Position numbers and translations under genes: made by a program | Notes under the pieces: model-generated | Told to the model about the DNA's origin: nothing | Seen by the model: the letters and a program-made list of their open reading frames with translations, nothing else | Databases searched by the model: none | NCBI RefSeq assembly: GCF_016890225.1 | Contig: NZ_JAFELM010000043.1 | Span: forward strand, 1-64,000 | Length of the DNA stretch: 64,000 nt | DNA from: Bacillus suaedaesalsae | GTDB taxonomy: Bacteria; Bacillota; Bacilli; Bacillales; SA4 | Direction: 5' to 3' | Shown here: piece after piece, positions 53,467 to 61,805 of the stretch | Layout: every line of letters starts with the position of its first letter | Numbering within the stretch: position 1 is the first letter of the stretch

Positions 53467-53905
53467 AACTATTGGCTAGTGTTAAATATCTTTGTTGATT
53501 GTAGCGGAAAGTACGAGTGGAAATCTGTAAGGGAAACATTTAATAATAACACAATAATCATTATTTTTGTATTGGGAAAATGGGGGTGAAAATAACTCGA
53601 TAATTTGGCGAAAATTAGTTAACTTGAACAATAGTAAAAGTTTCAGAATTTTGTTACATTAATAGTTATACCTTATAAATTAATTAATCATTAGTAATGA
53701 AATGGTGATATCAGGGAATTCTTTTCATTGAAACTGAAACCTAAAGGAGTGATGAAACAAAGGTTGGGAAAGTGCTACATAAAAAAGTGAATTATTGTAT
53801 GTTTTTTCATACTATTTTCCCAATATGATTGCAGCAGGAAAAACGAATGAGATTATAGAATTAGTTCATATAGTAAATTAGATTAGTAAAAACGGAGTGA
53901 TGGAT
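53467..53905. other. Long leader/promoter region of the peptide-signalling operon
   Basis: No gene longer than 12 codons. It contains a decayed TTGATTGTAGCGGAAAG repeat fragment at about 53494, a sigma-A promoter candidate at 53651-53679, AT-rich palindromic DNA, and a small hairpin GTATG-TTTTTT-CATAC at about 53798-53813. Confidence 0.5.
53651..53679 (+). promoter_or_regulatory. Candidate sigma-A promoter of the regulator-peptide operon
   Basis: TTGTTA (53651-53656) and TATAAA (53674-53679) with 17-bp spacing. It would leave a leader of about 220 bases before the regulator start. Confidence 0.45.
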
Positions 53906-55165
53906 GTGAAAATAGGGGATCGAATTCGATTTTACAGAATACAACAGAACAAAACGCAAGAAGATCTGGCAAATGGGCTCATCTCCGTATCATACCTTTC
54001 AAAAATTGAGAACAATCTAAGTCTTCCAAGTCTTGAGGTTGTCGATATGCTCTGTGAGAAACTTGGAATACGATTTATTGATGAGGAAGAGCCAAGTCTT
54101 TTAGAGGAATTGAAGGATTGGTATAAGTTGATGGTCCTTCAAGAGAAAGAGGAAGTTGAGTTTAGATATGAGGAATTAAAGGAAAAGACTAATCAGTCAA
54201 GGGATTCTACTTCATTGGTCTATTTTATGTTATTTGAGTATAGATACTTTTTACTAAAGAGAGAACTATATGAAGCAGAGAAATTACATAAAAAGATATC
54301 AGAAATATCTGACATATTAACAGATGAATTAAATTATTTTAACTATAAGTTTATTGGTCTATATAACTATCTAAGTAATAGTTATCAGTCAGCCTATGAA
54401 AATTATAAAAAAGCAGAGAGTATTTTGCTAAGAAGTGTCTTTGATAAATGGGAGGAAGCTGATTTATGTTATTCCCTAGGGCTTACGAGTAGCCAACTTT
54501 GGAAGGTTACACTTTGTATTAAGTACACAACCCAAGCATTGGCTATCTATCAAGCACATTACAATTATAAACGAAGTGCTGAATGTCAGATTCTATTAGG
54601 AATCTCTTATAGGAGAAGTGATGAGATAGATAAAGCAGAAGAAAGCTATCTCCTTGCTGACAAAATAGCCAATACATTAAAAGATTTTAATCTAAAAGGA
54701 CATATTCACCATAATCTCGGATACTTATATTCAATGCAATCAAAGTCAGAAGATGCAATTAAGCATTATGAACAAAGTTTTCTATTTAATGAGCAAGCAG
54801 AAAGATCAAGTAGATTGCTTAATATTCTCTGCTTAGTTTTTGAATATTACAAAATATGTGATTTTGAAAAAGGGTTAAGTTGGGTTAGGAAAGGTCAAGA
54901 GTGGCTAAAAAGTGAAGAAGATTTTAATGAATATTCTCTTCATTTTAGAACGTATGAATATTTAATGACAGAGACCAATGAAGAATTTGAGCATTTCTTG
55001 AAAGAACGTGTGATTCCTTTCTTTGAAAAGCAGAATAATAGTAAGTATGTGTCTGATTATTCAGAGGAATTAGCTAGGTATTATGAAAGAAATCATAAAT
55101 ATAAATTAGCAAGTAATTATTACAGGTTAGCAAACAGTACTTTGAAGAAAATCAATAATATTTAA
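53906..55165 (+). CDS. RRNPP-type HTH-TPR regulator (NprR-like)
   Basis: 419 residues, about the length of NprR (423) and longer than PlcR. An XRE-type HTH occupies about 2-55 (IGDRIRFYRIQQNKTQEDLA, SVSYLSKIENNLSLPS). The rest is a superhelix of TPR-like repeats (NYLSNSYQSAYENYKKAESI, ECQILLGISYRRSDEIDKAE, LGYLYSMQSKSEDAIKHYEQ, YYERNHKYKLASNYYRLANS). Such proteins bind a re-imported peptide in the TPR groove and so change DNA binding. GTG 53906 has GGAG eight bases upstream; earlier GTG/ATG are too close. The peptide-precursor gene follows after 19 bp. Confidence 0.88.
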   Translation: MKIGDRIRFYRIQQNKTQEDLANGLISVSYLSKIENNLSLPSLEVVDMLCEKLGIRFIDEEEPSLLEELKDWYKLMVLQEKEEVEFRYEELKEKTNQSRDSTSLVYFMLFEYRYFLLKRELYEAEKLHKKISEISDILTDELNYFNYKFIGLYNYLSNSYQSAYENYKKAESILLRSVFDKWEEADLCYSLGLTSSQLWKVTLCIKYTTQALAIYQAHYNYKRSAECQILLGISYRRSDEIDKAEESYLLADKIANTLKDFNLKGHIHHNLGYLYSMQSKSEDAIKHYEQSFLFNEQAERSSRLLNILCLVFEYYKICDFEKGLSWVRKGQEWLKSEEDFNEYSLHFRTYEYLMTETNEEFEHFLKERVIPFFEKQNNSKYVSDYSEELARYYERNHKYKLASNYYRLANSTLKKINNI

Positions 55166-55184
55166 AAAGGAGAGTAATGATAAA

Positions 55185-55541
55185 ATGAAAAGAAAAACTA
55201 AATCAATATTTTTAGGAATTGCGTTATTGACTGGATTTACAGTAGTGTCACAATCGAGTTCGGTCTTTGATCTTAAAGCCCATGAATCACACCCAGATCC
55301 GCAATCAGTAATAGAAGTAGCACACGAATCACACCCAGATCCGCAATCAGTAATAGAAGTAGCACACGAATCACATCCAGATCCGCAATCAGTAATAGAA
55401 GTAGCACACGAATCGCATCCGGATCCACAATCAGTAATAGAAGTAGCGCACGAATCGCATCCAGATCCACAAGTTAAGTTTTTGGTTATTGGTGGTCATG
55501 AGTCACATCCAGATCCAAATGCTCCAAAACATTACCTTTAA
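55185..55541 (+). CDS. Secreted precursor with six HESHPDP repeats; putative multi-copy pheromone
   Basis: 118 residues. A signal-peptide-like N-terminus (MKRKTKSIFLGIALLTGFTV) is followed by HESHPDP at residues 33-39, 47-53, 61-67, 75-81, 89-95 and 105-111. The first four are followed by the identical spacer QSVIEVA, the fifth by QVKFLVIGG and the last by NAPKHYL. Each repeat is preceded by Ala, except the last (Gly). It sits 19 bp after the RRNPP-type regulator and ends in a terminator. I infer a signalling-peptide precursor. A metal-binding or wall role for the His/Asp-rich repeat is the alternative. Confidence 0.85.
   Translation: MKRKTKSIFLGIALLTGFTVVSQSSSVFDLKAHESHPDPQSVIEVAHESHPDPQSVIEVAHESHPDPQSVIEVAHESHPDPQSVIEVAHESHPDPQVKFLVIGGHESHPDPNAPKHYL
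55281..55517 (+). repeat. 42-bp tandem repeat array encoding HESHPDP
   Basis: Units start at 55281, 55323, 55365, 55407 and 55449 (exact 42-bp period), with a sixth at 55497 after 48 bp. Variation is at third codon positions, for example CAT/CAC, TCA/TCG, CAC/CAT, CCA/CCG and CCG/CCA, leaving the heptapeptide unchanged. Confidence 0.95.
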
Positions 55542-55562
55542 TATCTTCTAATAAATATAGTA

Positions 55563-55595
55563 AAACTGTCAGGAACTTTCTTGGCAGTTTTTTAT
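55563..55595 (+). terminator. Terminator of the regulator-peptide operon
   Basis: AAACTGTCA-GGAACTTTCT-TGGCAGTTTTTTATT with a wobble pair. Confidence 0.82.
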
Positions 55596-55649
55596 TTAAT
55601 GAATATTTCTCCAAAATTCAGTATAATTTGAAGAAAAGGAGGTTTTGTT

Positions 55650-56498
55650 ATGAAAATTGCATGGGTAACTGATAGTACGGTTAATTTAGACGAGTCTATT
55701 GTAAATCATCCTGATATTTATAGTATTCCAATGGTGATTATGTTCAATAATGAAGAGTACCGTGATGGGATTGATTTGTCCGTAGAGGAGTTTTTTGTGA
55801 AATTAGAGTCTTCTCCCAAACTCCCAACTTCGTCACAACCGGCGGTAGGTGCTTTTGTTGAACTATATGAATCTCTTACTGATCGTTATGATGTAATTAT
55901 TTCTGTACATCTCTCTAGTAAATTAAGTGGAACTTACGCTACAAGTGTCCAAGCTGCCAATATGGTTGATTTCCCCATTCATATTATCGATTCTAAACTT
56001 CTTTCATTACCAATGGGGAAAATGATTGAGCATGGGATTAATATGCAAAATTCTGGAAGTTCAGTTGAAGAAATTGTTAGCGCTCTCAATTTTATAGCTG
56101 ACCAGCACGAGACTTATGTTATGATCGGTAGTCTTGAACAGCTACATAAAGGTGGGAGAATGAGTGGCGCACAATTTTTAATTGGGTCTGCCCTCAAAAT
56201 TAAGCCTATACTTGCGTTAGTAGATGGTGCACTTGAACCAAGAGAAAAAATAAGAACAGAAAAAAAAGCTGAACAACGAATGATTGACTTATTTAATGAA
56301 GCGAAGCAAGCAAATCCTGATATTGATGAAGTAAATCTATTATATGGAAGATACCCAGATGTAGCGAATGATTGGAAACAAATATTATCAGAACAATACC
56401 CGGATGTTAAGGTACATACTTGTCCACTTGGCCCAGTTATCGGTGTTCATGCTGGTGCGAAGACATTTGGGATAAGCTGGTTAAGACAGAAAAAATAG
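55650..56498 (+). CDS. DegV-family fatty-acid-binding protein
   Basis: 282 residues. DegV motifs: VTDSTVNLD at the start, PKLPTSSQPAVGAF, ISVHLSSKLSGTYATSVQAA and LHKGGRMSGAQFLIGSALKIKPIL, with HAGAKTFGISWL at the end. Members bind a fatty acid and, as FakB, deliver it to a fatty-acid kinase. No FakA gene is adjacent. AAAGGAGG precedes the ATG. Confidence 0.93.
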   Translation: MKIAWVTDSTVNLDESIVNHPDIYSIPMVIMFNNEEYRDGIDLSVEEFFVKLESSPKLPTSSQPAVGAFVELYESLTDRYDVIISVHLSSKLSGTYATSVQAANMVDFPIHIIDSKLLSLPMGKMIEHGINMQNSGSSVEEIVSALNFIADQHETYVMIGSLEQLHKGGRMSGAQFLIGSALKIKPILALVDGALEPREKIRTEKKAEQRMIDLFNEAKQANPDIDEVNLLYGRYPDVANDWKQILSEQYPDVKVHTCPLGPVIGVHAGAKTFGISWLRQKK

Positions 56499-56741
56499 TT
56501 ACTTTACCAGGATATATTGAACTTCATATGGAGAAATTGCATATGAATGTGAAAGTGAATAGCCTATACTTAGTAATTGCGCAATTGTCTCTGTGCAATT
56601 TTGATTTGGTGGCTCGGTTGGAGCATGTAAGCTCGTATGGATCCCAATAAACGTATTCGTTTGTGGGTTACATCTCACAATCACGACATGTCTGCCAAAC
56701 CATGCAGTTCCAATCTCTCTAGAATACCAATTATTTTTCAT
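56499..56741 (-). CDS. Hypothetical protein, 80 aa
   Basis: ATG 56741 follows TAGGAG with eight bases between. MKNNWYSREIGTAWFGRHVV and later SIGYSLSHSYAISPYEVQYI suggest a small globular protein with several aromatic residues and two Cys. No family recognised. It converges on the degV gene, ending right at its stop. Confidence 0.55.
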   Translation of the reverse strand: MKNNWYSREIGTAWFGRHVVIVRCNPQTNTFIGIHTSLHAPTEPPNQNCTETIAQLLSIGYSLSHSYAISPYEVQYILVK

Positions 56742-56880
56742 TATTATCACTCCTAATAAATCATAAATGCCTAGTACTACATATCATATGTCATGCTAGG
56801 CATTTTGGTATTTGTCCGTAAATATTCAACTTTACTGTTAAACCGTGTTAAAATGGTTGTGGATGAAAAAGGAGATATAC

Positions 56881-57522
56881 ATGAACAGAGTAATAGAACA
56901 AACAAAACAATTTGTAAAAAATGAACTGCAAAATGAAGCAACTGGTCATGATTGGTGGCATATCGTTCGTGTACATAATATGGCAAGAGCAATTGCAGAG
57001 ACTGAACAAGCAAATGGATTTATCGTTGAGATGGCAGCTCTGTTACATGACATTGCGGATGAAAAGTTAAATCCAACCGAAGAAATTGGGTTGCAAAGGG
57101 TTCGTGATTGGTTAGATCAATATGAAATATTAGAGAGTGATAGGCATCATATTCTTACTATCATTAAAAACATGTCATTCAAGGGTGGAAATAAGGAACC
57201 ATTAACATCGATTGAAGGAATGATTGTTCAGGATGCGGACAGATTGGATGCAATTGGAGCGATTGGAATAGCCAGAACGTTTGCGTATGGTGGAGCAAAG
57301 GGAGATGTTATGCATGACCCTGATTTAGCAGTACGTGAAAAGATGTCAAAAGAGGAATATCGCACAGGAAAATCAACACCAATTAATCACTTTTATGAAA
57401 AGCTCTTAAAACTAAAAGATCTCATGAACACAGACACTGGGAAACAGCTTGCGGAAGAAAGACATCAATTTATGGTACAGTACTTACAACAGTTTATGAA
57501 GGAATGGAATGGACAAGTATGA
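56881..57522 (+). CDS. ypgQ: HD-domain phosphohydrolase YpgQ
   Basis: 213 residues. HD-domain ligands are GHDWWHIVRVHNMA (His), ALLHDIADEK (His-Asp) and VQDADRLDAIGAIGIART (Asp). Matches Bacillus YpgQ, reported as a manganese-dependent (deoxy)nucleoside triphosphate pyrophosphohydrolase. AAAGGAG eight bases upstream supports ATG 56881. Its TGA overlaps the ATG of yfmR, so the two are coupled. Confidence 0.92.
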   Translation: MNRVIEQTKQFVKNELQNEATGHDWWHIVRVHNMARAIAETEQANGFIVEMAALLHDIADEKLNPTEEIGLQRVRDWLDQYEILESDRHHILTIIKNMSFKGGNKEPLTSIEGMIVQDADRLDAIGAIGIARTFAYGGAKGDVMHDPDLAVREKMSKEEYRTGKSTPINHFYEKLLKLKDLMNTDTGKQLAEERHQFMVQYLQQFMKEWNGQV

Positions 57523-59420
57523 AAATGATGACGATTGAACATTTAACAAAGACCTATGTAGAAAAACAGTTGTTTAAGGATATTTCCTTTAGCATAACTG
57601 AGAAAGAACGAATTGGAGTTATCGGAATAAACGGTACCGGAAAATCCACTCTTTTAAAAATTATTGCAGGACTTGAAGTACAAGATGAGGGAGAAATTGT
57701 TACATCAAAAGACTATAAAATTAGCTTCTTATCTCAACATCCTGAACTACAGGAAAATCTCACGGTTATTCAGCAATTATTTTATAAAGATACACCTGTT
57801 AATCAAGTACTAAGAGAATATGAAACCATCCTTGCTTCTATGGAAAAGGATCCAACAGATGAAGCATTATTAACAAAATTATACGATGTCCAACATAAAA
57901 TGGATACACTTGATGCGTGGGATGCCAGCTCTAATGCAAAGGCAATTTTAAATCGACTTGGAATAACTGACATTCATCAGACAATTCATGAACTATCTGG
58001 AGGACAAAAGAAACGTGTAGCACTTGCGCAAAACTTAATTGAAACTCCAGATCTCTTGATATTAGATGAGCCTACAAACCATTTGGATTCAGATTCTATT
58101 GAGTGGTTAGAGGATTGGTTAACTAAATATAAAGGGTCACTATTATTTGTTACTCATGATCGTTATTTTCTTGATCGTGTTGCAAATCGAATCGTGGAAT
58201 TAGATCAAGGGAAATTGTATAGCTATAACGGGAATTATACTAATTTTATTGAAGCGAAATCCTTAAGAATGGAAGATGAACAAAAAGTATGGCATAAGCA
58301 TCGCCAGCTATATAAACAAGAGTTAGAGTGGATGAGAAAGGGAGCTAAAGCCAGAACAACGAAGCAACGAGCAAGAATACAACGATTTGAAGAATTAGAA
58401 GAAATTGATGGACCGGGTCAAATAGGAAAAGTAGATATTAGTTTAAGTACAAACCGGTTAGGGAAAAAAGTGATTGAGTTAATGGATGTGTCAAAATCAT
58501 TTGATCATAAGAAGCTAATTGATCAATTTAGTTTTTTAATTAAACCAAAGGATCGTATCGGTATTGTAGGAAGAAATGGCACAGGTAAGTCTACCCTATT
58601 AAATATGATTGCAGGTAGCTACACTCCTGATGAAGGAAGGATAGATTACGGAACTACTGTAAAAATCGGGTACTACACACAAGAAAATGAAGAGATGGAT
58701 TTGAACCAAAGGATGATTGATTACGTGAAAGAATCAGCATCTGTTATTCATACTAGTGATGGGATGACGATTTCAGCTTCCCAAATGCTAGAACGATTCC
58801 TATTTCCATCACAGACCCATGGCACACCACTAGGTAAGCTTTCCGGTGGTGAGCGTCGAAGATTATACTTATTAAAGATATTAATGGATGAACCGAATGT
58901 TCTATTATTAGACGAACCAACCAATGACCTTGACACAGAAACATTAACAGTGTTGGAAGATTATCTAGGTGGTTTCCCCGGTGTTGTCATTACCGTTTCC
59001 CATGATCGTTATTTCCTAGATAAAATTGTTGAACAATTATTAATTGTTGAAGGTGAAGGTAGAGTTTCAACTTATTTTGGAATCTATACTGATTATCTCG
59101 ACCATAAGAAATTCGAGGATAAAGCTAAGGAAGAACAGTTAAGACAAGATGTTCCAAAGGTTCAACCCCAGGTAGAAAAAGTAAAAAAGAAGAAACTTTC
59201 ATATCAGGAACAAAAAGATTGGGATACAATCGAGGATATAATTATGGAACTAGAAGAAAAGATAGCTCTCATTACGAAGAATATTGAGCATGCTGGATCA
59301 GATTATGCGAAGATAGCAGACTTAATGAAGGAGCAAACAGCAGTAAAACAACAATTGGATGAAGCACTTGACCGTTGGACGTACTTATCTGAATTAGTAG
59401 AAGAAATTAGTCAACAATAA
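57519..59420 (+). CDS. yfmR: ABC-F ATPase YfmR
   Basis: 633 residues. Two ABC domains: Walker A GINGTGKST and GRNGTGKST; signatures LSGGQKKRV and LSGGERRRL; Walker B LLILDEPTNHLD and VLLLDEPTNDLD. The inter-domain linker holds KGAKARTTKQRARIQRF and a C-terminal coiled coil (MELEEKIALITKNIEH) follows. No membrane segments. YfmR acts on the ribosome E site and relieves stalling, for example at proline runs, together with EF-P. ATGA overlap with ypgQ fixes the start. Confidence 0.94.
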   Translation: MKMMTIEHLTKTYVEKQLFKDISFSITEKERIGVIGINGTGKSTLLKIIAGLEVQDEGEIVTSKDYKISFLSQHPELQENLTVIQQLFYKDTPVNQVLREYETILASMEKDPTDEALLTKLYDVQHKMDTLDAWDASSNAKAILNRLGITDIHQTIHELSGGQKKRVALAQNLIETPDLLILDEPTNHLDSDSIEWLEDWLTKYKGSLLFVTHDRYFLDRVANRIVELDQGKLYSYNGNYTNFIEAKSLRMEDEQKVWHKHRQLYKQELEWMRKGAKARTTKQRARIQRFEELEEIDGPGQIGKVDISLSTNRLGKKVIELMDVSKSFDHKKLIDQFSFLIKPKDRIGIVGRNGTGKSTLLNMIAGSYTPDEGRIDYGTTVKIGYYTQENEEMDLNQRMIDYVKESASVIHTSDGMTISASQMLERFLFPSQTHGTPLGKLSGGERRRLYLLKILMDEPNVLLLDEPTNDLDTETLTVLEDYLGGFPGVVITVSHDRYFLDKIVEQLLIVEGEGRVSTYFGIYTDYLDHKKFEDKAKEEQLRQDVPKVQPQVEKVKKKKLSYQEQKDWDTIEDIIMELEEKIALITKNIEHAGSDYAKIADLMKEQTAVKQQLDEALDRWTYLSELVEEISQQ

Positions 59421-59428
59421 TAGGCTTA

Positions 59429-59460
59429 GGGACTTCTAGTACAACTAGAGGTCTCTTTTA
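59429..59460 (+). terminator. yfmR terminator
   Basis: GGGACTTCTAGT-ACAA-CTAGAGGTCTCTTTTA with a wobble pair. Confidence 0.8.
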
Positions 59461-59664
59461 TAGATGGTCTCTTCGTAAGGTTGTTTTTACTATAGCTGTT
59501 TGTTATATACAATTTCTTCTAGCAAGCAGTTTGGATCTCAAACATGTAAATTGACTCCGTAGCTAAAAATGCAGTTGTTTCACATGACAGACTTCAGGAT
59601 CCTCATAACTAATGTAGGATGAACAATATATGTAAAATAACTATCAAGAAGGGAGGTAAAGAAT

Positions 59665-60258
59665 ATGGACTTTATTTGTGGTGTAATCCTTTCTGGGGGA
59701 GAATCGAGGAGATTCGGCAAACCAAAGGCTTTTGAGTTATATAAAGGAATACCGTTTTGGGAATATTCCTTGCAGGCTCTAAAAAATGTAACGCATCAGC
59801 AAATTGTAGTAAGTCATGTAAACCTAATTAGAAAATTTGAAGAATCGATAGATGATTCAACACAACTGGTAGTAGATGAAGAATGGGTTAGGGGAAAGGG
59901 ACCAATGGCGGGTCTATATTCTGCGATGAAACACGTTAAAGCTGAATGGTATGTGTTACTATCGTGTGACATCCCTAAAATAAATGAAACAACTATCTCC
60001 CATTTATTATCTTTACGAAAACAAGGGGACGAAGCGATCATTCCGGTTATAAATGATCGAGTTCAACCACTGATTGCTTTATACCATAAGTCAGTATTCA
60101 CGAAGTTAGAAAATCAACTCCTTGAACATAACTTGAAAATGATGTCTTTATTAGAGAAAATAAATGTCCGATATGTATCGGCGGAATTAAATAGCGAAAT
60201 GGAGTCATTTCAAAACATTAATGATGGGAATGACTTGAATAATCTTTATAAAAAGTGA
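59665..60258 (+). CDS. mobA: Molybdenum cofactor guanylyltransferase MobA
   Basis: 197 residues. The nucleotidyl-transfer motif is ILSGGESRRFGKPKAF, then VRGKGPMAGLYSAMKH and LLSCDIPKI with the metal Asp. It joins GMP to molybdopterin. No other Mo-cofactor gene is in the window; the MOSC protein at 2359 is a possible cofactor user but distant. AAGGGAGG precedes the ATG. Confidence 0.92.
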   Translation: MDFICGVILSGGESRRFGKPKAFELYKGIPFWEYSLQALKNVTHQQIVVSHVNLIRKFEESIDDSTQLVVDEEWVRGKGPMAGLYSAMKHVKAEWYVLLSCDIPKINETTISHLLSLRKQGDEAIIPVINDRVQPLIALYHKSVFTKLENQLLEHNLKMMSLLEKINVRYVSAELNSEMESFQNINDGNDLNNLYKK

Positions 60259-60295
60259 AAAGAAGTAGCAATTAAAATAGCTACTTCTTTTTATA
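60258..60295 (+). terminator. mobA terminator
   Basis: AAAGAAGTAGC-AATTAAAATA-GCTACTTCTTTTTAT, overlapping the stop. Confidence 0.85.
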
Positions 60296-60340
60296 AGACT
60301 TTTTCCCCATTTATGTAGTTTGTCGAATTAGTCTTTAAAC

Positions 60341-60465
60341 ACATAATTAGTAAGATTACTCAGGGGCATCTATTTGTCAAAGCACTGAATATCACATACA
60401 ATTGAAGATTTAAATGTAATTAGATTAAGGAATTAGCATAATGTATACGAAAAGAGTTTTTATTA
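60341..60465. repeat. Dispersed intergenic repeat, second family, copy 2
   Basis: GCATCTATTTGTCAAAGCAC-TGAATATCACA...TTGAAGATTTAAATGTAATT...CATAATGTATACGAAAAGAG aligns in order with 18541-18665. Confidence 0.65.
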
Positions 60466-60470
60466 ATGAT

Positions 60471-61478
60471 TTAATTATATTGAACAATTCGTTTTGAACC
60501 AAGGTAACGTTCTTGCCAATAAGATGTGTTCATGGAACTGACAGTAACCCCTTTTGAACCAGAATGAATAAATTTTCCGTCACCCAAGTAGATTCCAGCG
60601 TGAGATGGACCACGTTTATATGTTTGGAAAAATACGAGATCACCAATACTCGGCTTTGATACATTAACTCCAAAGTTCCAAATATCACTTACAGTTCTAG
60701 GGATCGTATATCCTTTCTGGGAATAAACATATTGTAGGAAACCGCTGCAATCAAATCCACTTGGAGAAGTGCCACCCCACTTATATGGAATTCCGATTAA
60801 GCTTGTTGCATGTTTTATAATGGATGTATCAACAGAAAAGTTAGTTTGCTTCTTCACACTACGAACGGTAATGGTTTTTCCTCTTACATTTTGGTTCGTA
60901 AATAGATGTTTTAGTGTGGTTGAATCAGCAACTCCATCTGCCTTTAAGCCATATCTATTTTGATAATCCAGAACTGCTCCTTTTGTAAGTGGACCAAATT
61001 TTCCATCAATAGTAGTTGAAAAGTAACCTAATCGACTTAGCTTTTCTTGCAGCTGGCGTACCTGTTCGCCCTTATCACCATTTAACAATTTCGTAGACGT
61101 AAATTGTTGATACGTTTTTGTGTCAATTGATGAAAACAGTTTATTCAATGTGGATGGTCCAGCAATCCCATCTACTTTTAAGTGATGAACAAACTGAAAC
61201 TCTTTGATTGCTTGTTGAGTATTCCTTCCATACACACCATCTAGCTTTGAGGAATAAAAATCAAGAGCCATTAATTCAATTTGAATAGCTTTGACTGAAA
61301 GGCCCTTATGCCCGTAGCGTAATGTTTGTTCAGTGTCAAATTTCTCATCTTTCGTAATTAATGGATCGGTTGTTGCTCCTGCTTCTGCAGCCTTCGCATT
61401 ATCGGGAGATAGTAGCATGAATCCTGCTGCCATTGTTGATAATACAATTGCTTCTCCAACTCCATTCCTTTTCTTCAT
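60471..61478 (-). CDS. Secreted NlpC/P60 endopeptidase with two peptidoglycan-binding domains
   Basis: 335 residues. A signal peptide (MKKRNGVGEAIVLSTMAAGF...NAKA) is followed by two PG_binding_1 domains (about 53-117 with LDGVYGRNTQQAIKEFQ, about 130-195 with IDGKFGPLTKGAVLDYQ) and a C-terminal NlpC/P60 domain with Cys244 (GFDCSGFLQY), His293 (SHAGIYLGD) and His305. It cleaves gamma-D-Glu-diaminopimelate bonds in the wall. TAGGAGG precedes the ATG. Single gene. Confidence 0.94.
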   Translation of the reverse strand: MKKRNGVGEAIVLSTMAAGFMLLSPDNAKAAEAGATTDPLITKDEKFDTEQTLRYGHKGLSVKAIQIELMALDFYSSKLDGVYGRNTQQAIKEFQFVHHLKVDGIAGPSTLNKLFSSIDTKTYQQFTSTKLLNGDKGEQVRQLQEKLSRLGYFSTTIDGKFGPLTKGAVLDYQNRYGLKADGVADSTTLKHLFTNQNVRGKTITVRSVKKQTNFSVDTSIIKHATSLIGIPYKWGGTSPSGFDCSGFLQYVYSQKGYTIPRTVSDIWNFGVNVSKPSIGDLVFFQTYKRGPSHAGIYLGDGKFIHSGSKGVTVSSMNTSYWQERYLGSKRIVQYN

Positions 61479-61805
61479 GTAGATACCTCCTAGGTGTAGT
61501 TTCTATGGTGTCTCTTTGCTTTTTTCGTATGAGAGATTTCATATGCCCACTCTGTTAAAGCTCTTTTTATGTATAGCAAAAAGTTATGAGTTTATTCGGT
61601 TTATATAACAACCAAAAGTGAAATTACGAAAAAGCTTTAGTAAAGTCTAGCTATCTTTACGATATTTTCGTCAAAAAAATAATATGACAGAATTTTTCCT
61701 CTTTTTCATTTGAATGAAGAAATAACGCAAAAATACCTAGAATTAGATTTCACTCATTTTTTTGTGGTACTATTTTTATAGTAAGCTGTGAGGGGGATAC
61801 AAAGA
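61479..61805. other. Divergent promoter region
   Basis: No gene seen. It must hold promoters for the endopeptidase and ypgR. A decayed inverted pair (TTAAAGCTCTTTTTATG at about 61556, ATTACGAAAAAGCTTTAG at about 61623) resembles the MITE-like ends at 6127. Confidence 0.45.

Noticed and set aside
53745-53790. 12-codon frame (MKQRLGKCYIKK) in the leader before the RRNPP-type regulator
   Set aside because: Ribosome site is too close to the ATG and the frame is too short to support without conservation data.
55273-55470. Leu-rich reading frame on the minus strand over the repeat array
   Set aside because: It is the antisense shadow of the tandem repeat; no ribosome site or independent signal.
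55281-55517. The 42-bp repeat array as a possible CRISPR
   Set aside because: Units are adjacent in-frame coding repeats with identical spacer peptides and no variable spacers or cas genes.
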